A stretch of 64,000 bases of DNA from Ruminococcus flavefaciens. Lineage in GTDB: Bacteria > Bacillota > Clostridia > Oscillospirales > Ruminococcaceae. Below, in pieces: positions 1-7,010 of the stretch. The notes beneath the pieces were generated by a model. That model saw only the letters and a list, made by a program, of their open reading frames with translations. It did not search any database and was not told the DNA's origin. Each line of letters begins with the position of its first letter. The stretch's first letter is position 1. The position numbers were made by a program, and so were the translations under genes. The stretch lies in the NCBI RefSeq assembly GCF_900108555.1, contig NZ_FNWV01000007.1:161614-225613 (forward strand). Reading direction: 5' to 3'.

Positions 1-718
1 AAAAACGCATTGAAAGGTATATCGCATGACCTTCACATACCGCACGTTTTGCTGTATTGAGGTTTGCGTAGAACAGATCAGAGTCGGTTATCCTTTCATA
101 GGTCGTATGATCGTAAAAATCAATGCAATGAGCATCTGTCACATGAAGCACTGACTGCTGCTGCAATTCCTTTCTGGAAAGGTCAGATGTGTATTCCTCA
201 TCGTATGGCGCAGCAGCTTCGGAAACTGCGCCTATCCAGTTTGTTAGCAGACCAAGAGCATCTCCTGCATTTGCTCCGCTGCCGAATTCGATGGAACCGT
301 CGCCGTATTCTTCCGATACCATATATGTACCGAGATAGCGTTCCGAAAGATCTATATGCGGATCTTCTGCCATTCTGTCTGTTTCGAGAGAGCCGAGCAT
401 AGCGTGTGCCCAGCAGGTACCGTAACCGCCCTGATTTTTTACAGATGAGACAAGTCCTTTTGTACGCAGGTCGAATTTCGACGGAAGTTCATAATCATCT
501 TTTTCTGTCTCTGTTGATACAGCGATATCAGCCTGTATCGAAGTCGGGGAAGGGTACAGGTGCTGAACTTCTGTATCCTCATTTGCTTCTTCCGTTATCT
601 CGGCAGTATCGGATACTTCGTTTTCCGTATTCTCATCAGCAGCAAAAGCAGCACATGGTGTGTATGGAAGTGTCATTACAAGACCTGACAGAAGTGCGAT
701 AGTTTTCTTCATTTTCAT
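1..718 (-). CDS. Secreted papain-family (C1A) cysteine peptidase, 3' part outside window
   Basis: Reads leftward and runs off the window, so only about 239 N-terminal residues are visible. It starts MKMKKTIALLSG with a signal peptide ending near AAFA and an acidic Glu/Thr spacer of about 45 residues. Then comes ELPSKFDLR..GLVSSVKNQGGYGTCWAHAMLGSLE, in pieces the hallmark start of a mature C1A protease: the Gln of the oxyanion hole (KNQ) and the catalytic Cys of GTCWA. The His and Asn of the triad must lie outside. An aaggag ribosome site at 730-736 supports this start. Such proteases in ruminococci are secreted and sometimes carry dockerins at the C-terminus; whether this one does cannot be seen. 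Confidence 0.85.
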   Translation of the reverse strand, partial: MKMKKTIALLSGLVMTLPYTPCAAFAADENTENEVSDTAEITEEANEDTEVQHLYPSPTSIQADIAVSTETEKDDYELPSKFDLRTKGLVSSVKNQGGYGTCWAHAMLGSLETDRMAEDPHIDLSERYLGTYMVSEEYGDGSIEFGSGANAGDALGLLTNWIGAVSEAAAPYDEEYTSDLSRKELQQQSVLHVTDAHCIDFYDHTTYERITDSDLFYANLNTAKRAVCEGHAIYLSMRF

Positions 719-922
719 ACTTAATATTCTCCTTCAAATTTATTCTGCAATAGTTAGTTGTTATAAAGTGGATAATTGTGTATAAGATCGATCGTACATA
801 TAATACAATCGTAGCAAAAAGATGAAATGTTACGTATTTGAGAAAAATTTTTTCTTCAAATTTTTTTGATGCGCAAATTATCCTGATATATAGCGGATAT
901 TCCAGCATGAAAATTTATCGGT

Positions 923-950
923 AAAACAAAAGCTCGGGCAATGCCCGAGC
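923..950 (-). terminator. Rho-independent terminator of the two-component operon
   Basis: On the minus strand GCTCGGGCA/TGCCCGAGC (932-950) forms a GC-rich hairpin followed by TTTTGTTTT (923-931). It lies about 70 bases past the kinase stop. The rest of 719-1016 is AT-rich and holds no other gene that I can see; it must also contain the promoter of the protease gene. Confidence 0.85.
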
Positions 951-1016
951 GAACAAATGATATTATTATTACTGTCATAGTGTCTGCGCGTAACGTCCAT
1001 GAATTGCAGTGACAGC

Positions 1017-2462
1017 CTACTTGTTAAGAGGCAGTGATATCCTGAATAAGCTTCCTTTTCCCTGTTCGGATCTGGCTTCACACTTGCCGTTATGGAGAGT
1101 AACTGTCTGCTTTACGATAGCCAGACCGAGTCCTGAAACGCCCTTGCCCTGACGCTGACGCTTTGTGTAGTATTTATCCCATATACGTTCAAGCTCTTCG
1201 GGAGCAATCCCCTCGCCGTGATCGGCTATTTCAATAACCGCATTATTATTCTCGGATTTCAGTGTTACACCAATCCACTTATCCTCACCTGCGTGACGGA
1301 CGGCATTGTCCATAAGGTTGTATACAGCTCTTTGCAGGCGTGAAACATTACCGCGGATATGTATATTCTCAGCGATATTCCGTTCAAAGACATATCCGTC
1401 CTTAGAATGAAGATTTTCAAAGCTGTCGGTGACTGAATTCACGACCTCGCTAAGGTCAACCTCTGTCATTGCAAGTTCTGTATCGGTCATCTGCAATTCG
1501 GAATACTCAAGTATCTCATTAACGAGAGCCGTAAGCCTGTCGGTCTCCTCAACGATGACCGCAACATCTTCCGCACACTGTTTTTCGTCCTCACGGGAGA
1601 TATCTCTTATCATTTCCGCATAACCCTTTATCATCGTGAGGGGAGTACGCAGATCATGTGAGACATTTGCAAGAAGTTCGTTCTGGAATTCCTGCGACCT
1701 TTTCAGTTTATCCGCAGTATTGTCAAGAGTATCGTTCAGCTCGTCAAGCTCAGAACAGAAGCCCTCACGGAAAGGAATATCACTGTCTTTGTCGCCAAGC
1801 TTATGAGCTTTTTCTGTGAGCTGAGCAACAGGGCGCGAAAAGCTCCTTGACATGAACCACGCAAGCACAAAGCCGATGACGACAGATAAAAGAGTCACCC
1901 ACAAAAGCTGTACACGGATTATCCTTGCCGTTGAACCCACTGCGTTAAGTGTCGTACCGATATAAAGCACAGCTTTTCCATCATTGCCGCAGAAATCTAT
2001 ATATCTTCCGTAAACATACAGATCATCGGTCTGCAATTCGGCTTCATTGCTGTCAGATGAGAGGAGCTTATCCAGAAACTCGCCGTAGTTTTCAGGAAGC
2101 TCCCTGTAATGTCCGCGCTCATCTTTAAGATCTGCTTTCATACCATTGAACTCAATGTCTCGATTTCTGTGGATCTTCTTGTATTCGTCTGAGGAATAAA
2201 GTATATTCCCATAAGTATCCGTAACGAAAACAAGTACCGAGTTATTACGTGAAAGCTCGTCTATATATTCGGTTATATCGCCGGAATTGCTCTGAGAAGC
2301 TATTTTATCGGCAGCCCTGACGGTATTGCTTATGACCATGCTATTGTAGAAACGCTGCAAGAATACGGTCTGCAAAAGCCACAGGACAGCGAAGATAACA
2401 GCAGTGAAGAATATAAAGTAGCCCAGCAGTTTGCGCTGGAAAGTCCTTGCTTTAGATCTCAA
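1017..2462 (-). CDS. Membrane sensor histidine kinase (HAMP-HisKA-HATPase)
   Basis: About 481 residues. Order: N-terminal membrane helix (LLGYFIFFTAVIFAVLWLL), extracytoplasmic sensor of about 130 residues, second helix (LLWVTLLSVVIGFVLAWF), HAMP linker, HisKA with the phosphorylated His in NVSHDLRTPL, and an ATPase domain with N box NLMDNAVRHA, G1 DHGEGIAPEE and G2 GLGLAIVK. I chose the TTG at 2460-2462, which overlaps the stop of the regulator gene and lies about 11 bases after GAGGGG; an ATG 39 bases upstream is possible but would lie deeper inside the regulator gene. The overlap shows translational coupling. It should phosphorylate the adjacent OmpR-type regulator; the signal is unknown. 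Confidence 0.9.
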   Translation of the reverse strand: MRSKARTFQRKLLGYFIFFTAVIFAVLWLLQTVFLQRFYNSMVISNTVRAADKIASQSNSGDITEYIDELSRNNSVLVFVTDTYGNILYSSDEYKKIHRNRDIEFNGMKADLKDERGHYRELPENYGEFLDKLLSSDSNEAELQTDDLYVYGRYIDFCGNDGKAVLYIGTTLNAVGSTARIIRVQLLWVTLLSVVIGFVLAWFMSRSFSRPVAQLTEKAHKLGDKDSDIPFREGFCSELDELNDTLDNTADKLKRSQEFQNELLANVSHDLRTPLTMIKGYAEMIRDISREDEKQCAEDVAVIVEETDRLTALVNEILEYSELQMTDTELAMTEVDLSEVVNSVTDSFENLHSKDGYVFERNIAENIHIRGNVSRLQRAVYNLMDNAVRHAGEDKWIGVTLKSENNNAVIEIADHGEGIAPEELERIWDKYYTKRQRQGKGVSGLGLAIVKQTVTLHNGKCEARSEQGKGSLFRISLPLNK

Positions 2463-3126
2463 ATTTATATCCCACCCCTCGCATGGTCTTGATACAGTCA
2501 CGGTACTGACCTAATTTGCTTCGCAGCAGCTTTATCTGCCAGTCAACAGTCCTGTCAACGCCGAAGCTGTCATATCCCCATACCTCATTCAGTATCCTGT
2601 CACGGGAGAGCACAACGCCCTTGTTCCTGACAAGAAGCAGAAGAAGAGAATACTCCTTTGCAGTAAGATCAGCCTTTTCGCCGTCAACTTCAACAGTCAT
2701 ACCCAATGTATCTATTACAATGCCGCCAACACTTATGATACGTGCTTCTTCTTTTATTTCAGGCTTTTTCTTATGGCTCAGAATTACCTTGATACGCGCC
2801 ATGAGCTCCATAGGCGAGAAAGGTTTTGTAACGTAATCGTCAACACCTACCTCAAAGCCGAAAAGCTTATCGAACTCAGTACCTCTTGCAGAAAGCATGA
2901 TAACGGGGATATCCTTGAATTCCTTTATCTTCTTGCAGGCGGTAAAACCGTCGGTATCAGGCATCATTACGTCCATTACAATAAGGTCGAAATCTTCATT
3001 ATGACAGGCATCGATAGCCTGCCTTCCGTCAGAAACAGTCACGATATCGTAGCCCTCGCGCTGAGCGTAGCGGCTTATGAGCGTAACTATATTAGGCTCA
3101 TCATCGGCAATAAGTATCTTAGGCAT
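2452..3126 (-). CDS. OmpR/PhoB-family response regulator
   Basis: 224 residues. Receiver domain with acidic pair in IADDEPN, phospho-acceptor Asp in VMDVMMPDTDG, Ser in MLSARG and Lys in YVTKPFSP; the C-terminal half is a winged helix (LTAKEYSLLLLLVRNKGVVLS in parts, WGYDSFGVDRTVDWQI, GVGYKFEI). It is the first gene of the pair and overlaps the kinase by 11 bases. Targets are unknown; the nearest secreted-protein genes lie just upstream in the same direction but are separated by a strong hairpin. Confidence 0.95.
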   Translation of the reverse strand: MPKILIADDEPNIVTLISRYAQREGYDIVTVSDGRQAIDACHNEDFDLIVMDVMMPDTDGFTACKKIKEFKDIPVIMLSARGTEFDKLFGFEVGVDDYVTKPFSPMELMARIKVILSHKKKPEIKEEARIISVGGIVIDTLGMTVEVDGEKADLTAKEYSLLLLLVRNKGVVLSRDRILNEVWGYDSFGVDRTVDWQIKLLRSKLGQYRDCIKTMRGVGYKFEI

Positions 3127-3164
3127 AGCACACCTCCGCAGTATTATTGTTAATATTATACACG

Positions 3165-3201
3165 AAAAATGCTCCTTTGTAAATAACGCAGGAGCATTTT
3201 T
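3165..3201 (-). terminator. Bidirectional-looking terminator between lipoprotein gene and two-component operon
   Basis: AAAAATGCTCC (3165-3175) pairs perfectly with GGAGCATTTTT (3191-3201) around a 15-base loop, giving a T tract on either strand. It lies 105 bases past the stop of the leftward lipoprotein gene and immediately before the regulator gene, so it probably ends the former transcript. Confidence 0.75.
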
Positions 3202-3305
3202 GCTTAGATGTTATGCCTGCCGCCATAACATATTTCATCATGTTGTCTTGCAGTTTGCAAATGCTTTTGGGCAATACTGCTTCAGTCTGTATTTTGTGAT
3301 GGTTT

Positions 3306-4556
3306 TCAGAATCTGCCGCCTCTGCCACCGCCGAAGCCGTTCATATTGCCGCCCATGTCACCGCCCATTCCGCCGTGCATACCGCCGCCCATCATGCTCT
3401 GAGGTATCTCGGACACTTCTTCACCGTTGATGATTATAGTACCGCCGTTGAATTCGGCTGTTTTGTCATAGTCGAACGATGACATCTGAGCTGTAACGTT
3501 TATTGTACCGCCGTTTACGTAGATAGAGCCGTTCGCGTCGATAGCGTCTGTATCGCCCTGACCGACCTCAACAGTGATGTAGCCGCCGTTTATCTCGATA
3601 GCAGTTTCGTATGCATTTGTATTTGCGGAAGCGTTTATGCCGTCATCAGTCGCATATATATTTATATCGCCGTCATTGATGAGTACGTATGTAGCTTCGA
3701 GTCCCTCAGAAGCTGTGATATCGAATGTACCGCCGTCTATCTGGAGCAGTGCGCAAGCCTGAATACCATCGCTCTTGCCGTTGATATTGAATGTACCGCC
3801 TGATATTGTGATAGTACCCTCGGTCTCGTCATTCTCACAGTGGAAGCCGTCCTTGTTTGTTGAGATATCAAATGTACCGTCGCTTACCGAGATAGAGTCG
3901 TTTGCTTCAAAAGCGTCAAGAGCAGACTTAACATTGTAAGTACCGCCTGTTATCTTCATATCGGCCTTTGAAGTGATACCGTTGCCGTAATATGAAGTAA
4001 CATTCAGTGTACCTGTTCCGTTGAGAACAAGATCGTCCTTTGAGTATATAACAGCATCTGTATTTGTGTCGCCGTCAGATGTGAACTGACCGCTGACTGT
4101 AAGTGTGTTCTCACTGTCTGTAGTTGTAATGAATACCTTATCAGCTGAAACTATATATATTGCAGGGAGATCATCGTTTGTAATGCTGACTCCGTCAAGA
4201 ACGAGCTGTACCTTTGCGTTTTCATTAGCTTCTACTCTTACAGTGCAGTTCTCGGCAGTTCCGCTTATAGTGTATACGCCCTCTTCTGTGATGTCAATGG
4301 TCGTATCGTCAGAAACACTTATGTTTTTTGCTTCGCTTGTATCGGCAGTCTGCTCAAGCTCACGCTCAGTATAAGTTACTTCTTCAATGTTTGAAAGCGG
4401 CTGTGCAGCGGCTGTATCTTTTTCCTCTGATACAATAGCTGTTTTTGTCTTGCTATCAGATGAAACGCTTATGTCTGCGTTGTTATTGCTTCCGCAGCCT
4501 GTTACTGCTGCTGCGAACATTGCTGCAATAAATGAATACATATATATCTTTTTCAT
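3306..4556 (-). CDS. Cthe_2159-type (DUF4353) beta-helix carbohydrate-binding lipoprotein
   Basis: 416 residues. A lipoprotein signal (AAVTGCGSNNN) is followed by an acidic linker and then a series of about 20-25-residue turns rich in Gly, Ile, Asp and Asn (for example ITISGGTFNINGKSDGI, LQIDGGTFDITASEGLEA, IEINGGYITVEVGQGDTDAIDA). This is the right-handed beta-helix pattern of the Cthe_2159/DUF4353 family, whose founding member from Clostridium thermocellum was reported to bind cellulose and acidic sugars with calcium. The tail is very Gly/Met-rich (MMGGGMHGGMGGDMGG, ending GGRGGRF). It has no dockerin, so it would be membrane-anchored. A related module is fused to a CotH domain and dockerin in the gene at 10263. 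Confidence 0.8.
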   Translation of the reverse strand: MKKIYMYSFIAAMFAAAVTGCGSNNNADISVSSDSKTKTAIVSEEKDTAAAQPLSNIEEVTYTERELEQTADTSEAKNISVSDDTTIDITEEGVYTISGTAENCTVRVEANENAKVQLVLDGVSITNDDLPAIYIVSADKVFITTTDSENTLTVSGQFTSDGDTNTDAVIYSKDDLVLNGTGTLNVTSYYGNGITSKADMKITGGTYNVKSALDAFEANDSISVSDGTFDISTNKDGFHCENDETEGTITISGGTFNINGKSDGIQACALLQIDGGTFDITASEGLEATYVLINDGDINIYATDDGINASANTNAYETAIEINGGYITVEVGQGDTDAIDANGSIYVNGGTINVTAQMSSFDYDKTAEFNGGTIIINGEEVSEIPQSMMGGGMHGGMGGDMGGNMNGFGGGRGGRF

Positions 4557-4928
4557 AATAACTCTCCTTTTTAATACATCGGGTGTGGTTTTTGTTTCTA
4601 TGTCTGTATTATACAGGAGCAGTTTGTAAGTTAAATGGAGCCTGAGTGGAATATCTGGGGAGTAATGTGGAATTTCAAAACTGTTTTGTGATAAGTCTGT
4701 GAATTAAGGAGGTATCAGCTATTGCTGACACATTAATACTTATGCAGTCCTGAGCTTCGCGCTGAAATCATATCCTTTATATATAGGAAGAAAAGCGGCT
4801 TTTCCGGACTCCAAAAAAATTCAAAAAAATTTTTGAAAAGCTGTAACATTTGATATTGGTGTTCCGAATGTTGTTTATGAAAGGTCGATCTTAAAGATTT
4901 TATGAAAAGAATTCGGAGGAAAATTAAA

Positions 4929-5924
4929 ATGAAAAATATTGTTACTATTATGGCTGCCCTTGGCATTATGTTTACATCAGTTCCCGTTAGCACTGCTTAT
5001 GCAGCAGACGCTGCTCAGACTTCCGTAGTATCGGAAGCTTCACCTGCAACAACAGACATCGAGCATCTCGCAGGTCAGTGGAAATATCAGGCATCAGATA
5101 CAGATCTTTATGTAAGTATAAGCCCTACAGATTACGGAACTTTCGATATAAATAAAGACGGAACATACACTTTTACAGACAATAACGGAAAGAAAACATC
5201 AGGAACAGTTAAATTCAGCGTTGAAACTATCGGCGGTACACCTTTCCAGTGCATAAGCCTGTATGAAGGTCAGGAGAGAATGTTCGGCGGATATTATCAC
5301 AGCGATGATCCCGACATCATCTATCACGGAAACAACCACTTCTCACGTATAATTCGCAAGGAAGCAGCTGAAGCAAAAATGTCTGATTTCGTAGGAAGCT
5401 GGAAGTATCAGGAATCAAACGGCAACAGCACTGTTGATGTTTCTGCAAAAGATGCAGGCAGCATGGAAATAAATGCAGACGGCACATATAAGTTCACAAA
5501 AAATGACGGCGTTGCAGAAACAGGCAAGGTTTACCTTGGCGATGAAACTATAGGCGGCACAGTATTAACTACACTCAGATTTTATAACGGTTCTGAACAG
5601 AAATTTTCAGCTACTTATCTGTCAGAAAGACCTGACGAGCTCCACATCGGCAACGGCGGTATGATGCGCCTTGTTAAGGAGTCCGCTGCGGCTGCAAAGG
5701 TCAAGGGCAACGGCGATGCAAATTGCGACGGCAATACAGATATGTCCGACGTAGTACTTATCATGCAGGCATTATCCAACCCAAACAAGTACGGTACAGA
5801 GGGAACAGCTGCCGAGCATATCACCGCAGCAGGCGTTAAAAATGGAGATGTAGACGGTGACGGACTCACTGTAAATGACGCACTTCAGATACAGAAATAT
5901 CTCTTAGGAGAACTCAGCCTTTAA
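4929..5924 (+). CDS. Secreted dockerin protein with two copies of an unrecognised ~100-residue domain
   Basis: 331 residues; the start was chosen for the GGAGG at 4916-4920. Signal peptide to about residue 25 (STAYA-ADAA). Two tandem copies of one domain follow, about residues 46-150 and 151-255. Each begins LAGQWKYQ / FVGSWKYQ, has a middle DINKDGTYTFT / EINADGTYKFT, then ETIGGT and a final HGNN / HIGNGG. The pattern suggests a small lipocalin-like or beta-sandwich fold, but I do not recognise the family. A type I dockerin closes the protein (GDANCDGNTDMSDVVLIMQ and GDVDGDGLTVNDALQIQKYL), with two calcium loops. No catalytic motif is evident. The upstream 370 bases (4557-4928) are AT-rich and hold no gene that I can see. 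Confidence 0.85.
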   Translation: MKNIVTIMAALGIMFTSVPVSTAYAADAAQTSVVSEASPATTDIEHLAGQWKYQASDTDLYVSISPTDYGTFDINKDGTYTFTDNNGKKTSGTVKFSVETIGGTPFQCISLYEGQERMFGGYYHSDDPDIIYHGNNHFSRIIRKEAAEAKMSDFVGSWKYQESNGNSTVDVSAKDAGSMEINADGTYKFTKNDGVAETGKVYLGDETIGGTVLTTLRFYNGSEQKFSATYLSERPDELHIGNGGMMRLVKESAAAAKVKGNGDANCDGNTDMSDVVLIMQALSNPNKYGTEGTAAEHITAAGVKNGDVDGDGLTVNDALQIQKYLLGELSL

Positions 5925-5938
5925 GTTAATGATCACAA

Positions 5939-5960
5939 GCACCGACCATATGGTCGGTGC
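5939..5960 (+). terminator. Terminator between convergent dockerin genes
   Basis: A perfect 22-base palindrome, GCACCGACCAT/ATGGTCGGTGC, followed by TTTGGCGTTTATT. It lies 14 bases past the stop of the rightward gene and just before the stop of the leftward cohesin-dockerin gene. Confidence 0.75.
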
Positions 5961-5968
5961 TTTGGCGT

Positions 5969-6967
5969 TTATTGACTTTTTATATATTCTTCCAAGGGTA
6001 ATACATCTTCTTCTGTGGTTGAAGCATACGCATAATAAGCGAGTATATTCGATGCATCGATCGCATTTATTGCGCCGTCATAGTTTACATCAGCAGCAAG
6101 CTTTTGCTCATTAGTATATCCTGGGTTCTTATTTGTAGACGTAAGTGCATAATACGCAAGGACTGATGAGGCGTCTATTGCATTGATGAGTCCGTCGTTG
6201 TTTACATCACCAAGATCATATTTGATCTTGATTTTTTTCTCTCCTATGACCTTGATATAGCCGTTGTAGATACCTTTTGTGAATACGTAGGTCATCTGTA
6301 GTCTGCCAGCGTCATCCTGCTCCGTATTAATAAAGGTATCAGCGGCTATTCCGTCATTTGTATATGAAATGCCAAATGGATAGAGCTCGCCTTGTTCGGC
6401 AGTTTCGGGAACGATAAAATCAATGGTGAATAAACTGCCTTTAGTCAGCTTGTTCTCATCTGAATATGCATAGAATACAAGCTGTCCTTCTTCCACCATT
6501 GCAGAGCCAGTTGTGAAGTCCTGCACTGCCTTTCCTGCGGTTATTACCTCGCCATTGGAGTTCTCCTTTACAGTCAGACGGGTATCATAAAAGAAGTGGA
6601 GCTTGATGCGGCTGACAGGTTCAGTTGCACCTGTTATGCTGAAATATACACGCTGGACAGTACCCTTTGCGTATTCGGGCTCAAGTCCGATCTTGTCGAA
6701 ATAAAGCATTATACCGCCTTTATAATCCTTTGGATCGATTTTCGGCGAATTCCATTCTCTGGGCTGTACCCAGCTTCTGCGGTCATATGGCACTTCCTCA
6801 TCGTCCTGGCAGTTAAAGGGATTTTCCGTGACAGACTCACTTGCTGCAGCTGAGGTCAATATTGAATCTGTTTTTAAGATAAGATAGGGGAAACAATGGA
6901 AAAGCGAGAATACAAACGCAAAACTTGTAATTGCTGATATAAACCGTTTAAAGCTCTTCTTTTTCAT
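5969..6967 (-). CDS. Secreted cohesin-like plus dockerin protein (candidate adaptor scaffoldin)
   Basis: 332 residues; the start was chosen for the AGGAGG directly upstream. Signal sequence to about residue 45. Residues about 85-240 read like a cohesin: MLYFDKIGLEPEYAKGT, QRVYFSITG, SRIKLHFFYDTRLTV, then GQLVFYAYS, GSLFTIDFIVPETAEQG and a final GIYNGYIKVIGE strand. This is the usual cohesin order of beta strands ending in G-x-I-x-V. A type I dockerin follows (GDVNNDGLINAIDASSVLAYYA / ADVNYDGAINAIDASNILAYYA in parts), of a class differing from its neighbours. A single cohesin with a dockerin is the layout of R. flavefaciens ScaC, an adaptor that changes docking specificity. The dockerin is certain; the cohesin assignment is inferred from pattern only. 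Confidence 0.75.
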   Translation of the reverse strand: MKKKSFKRFISAITSFAFVFSLFHCFPYLILKTDSILTSAAASESVTENPFNCQDDEEVPYDRRSWVQPREWNSPKIDPKDYKGGIMLYFDKIGLEPEYAKGTVQRVYFSITGATEPVSRIKLHFFYDTRLTVKENSNGEVITAGKAVQDFTTGSAMVEEGQLVFYAYSDENKLTKGSLFTIDFIVPETAEQGELYPFGISYTNDGIAADTFINTEQDDAGRLQMTYVFTKGIYNGYIKVIGEKKIKIKYDLGDVNNDGLINAIDASSVLAYYALTSTNKNPGYTNEQKLAADVNYDGAINAIDASNILAYYAYASTTEEDVLPLEEYIKSQ

Positions 6968-7010
6968 ATTGGACCTCCTGTGTAGCACGTAGCAGACTTT
7001 TAAATAAGAA

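Noticed and set aside
1429..1623. Plus-strand open frame inside the histidine kinase gene
   Set aside because: Ser/Thr-rich shadow of conserved HisKA coding sequence with no start signals.
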